A DNA stretch of 64,000 bases from NCBI RefSeq assembly GCF_000276805.1, contig NZ_AKXQ01000022.1, positions 1-64,000 on the forward strand, written 5' to 3'. This DNA comes from Moritella dasanensis ArB 0140 (GTDB lineage Bacteria > Pseudomonadota > Gammaproteobacteria > Enterobacterales > Moritellaceae). The translations under genes and the position numbers were made by a program. Shown one piece after another: positions 63,891 to 64,000 of the stretch (its first letter is position 1; every line of letters begins with the position of its first letter). The notes beneath the pieces were generated by a model. That model searched no databases, was not told where the DNA came from, and saw only the letters and a list, made by a program, of their open reading frames with translations.

Positions 63891-64000
63891 CTATTTAAAA
63901 ACAACCGCTTACGCTTGCTTTTCGTGCAGTGAGGGACAAAAAAGGGACATTTTTCAGCTATATACAGTCATTAACTCTTCAATTCTCATACTATTCTTAT
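63891..64000. other. left end of a putative integrated element
   Basis: About 110 bp of non-dusA DNA to the window edge, with the direct repeat GGGACA at 63933-63938 and 63944-63949 (11-bp period). Short phased repeats near an attachment core are often integrase arm-binding sites. No gene starts before the edge. Confidence 0.45.

Overview
The window is a 64-kb piece of chromosome from an AT-rich marine gammaproteobacterium. Gene families and order resemble E. coli, Vibrio and Shewanella: tRNA-Phe/mltC-yggX-mutY-trmB-yggL, rdgB-hemW-yggT-proC-yggS/pilT-pilU, tolC/nudF-cpdA-yqiA-parE, motX-rnr-rlmB, rpsF-rpsR-rplI and zur/dusA. MotX (sodium-driven polar flagellum), the PilT/PilU pair and the low-GC, TTA-rich codon use suggest a psychrophilic Vibrio-like or Alteromonadales-like group; Moritella is my best guess, from impression only. 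Most of the DNA is dense housekeeping sequence with many clear intrinsic terminators.

Layout. 1-5.2 kb: tRNA-Phe and cell-wall, iron and DNA-repair genes (mltC, yggX, mutY), divergent from trmB-yggL, then glutaminase. 5.3-10 kb: minus-strand run from yggS to hemW. 10-13 kb: pilT, pilU, yaaA. 13.2-16 kb: SH3 anchor protein and phosphate transport (pit plus DUF47). 16.3-24.4 kb: ygiF and glnE, split by a yjf membrane-stress-type cluster (DUF350; DUF2170-PspA-DUF2491-small protein). 24.5-31.6 kb: LpxL-type acyltransferase, tolC, nudF, cpdA, yqiA, parE. 31.7-35.7 kb: ferric-iron ABC transporter behind a perfect 7-1-7 Fur box. 35.9-40.9 kb: argR, arginine ABC transporter (artPJQM) and mdh. 41-48.4 kb: motX, rnr, rlmB, RDD protein, elaA-like acetyltransferase, ribosomal operon without priB. 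48.4-54.7 kb: three-gene operon (AGPS-like flavoenzyme, GlpD-like dehydrogenase, FGGY kinase) divergent from an AraC regulator. 54.8-64 kb: cytochrome c, dnaB interrupted by a 499-residue intein, alr, TetR regulator, radical SAM protein, 2-Cys peroxiredoxin, CheX, Zur and a dusA 5' fragment.

Most unusual items: (1) the DnaB intein splits the helicase P-loop exactly between Lys and Thr, and carries LAGLIDADG endonuclease motifs plus an internal helix-turn-helix; (2) dusA breaks off after about 24 codons at the place where dusA-specific islands and prophages integrate, so the right edge is probably the attachment junction of an integrated element; (3) the AGPS/GlpD/FGGY/AraC cluster looks like an uncharacterised pathway for a glycerol-phosphate or ether-lipid-like compound; (4) two copies of a 13-bp palindrome bracket the promoter of the PspA-type operon; (5) MltC has Asp where the catalytic Glu is expected. 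No CRISPR array, rRNA or insertion sequence was seen.
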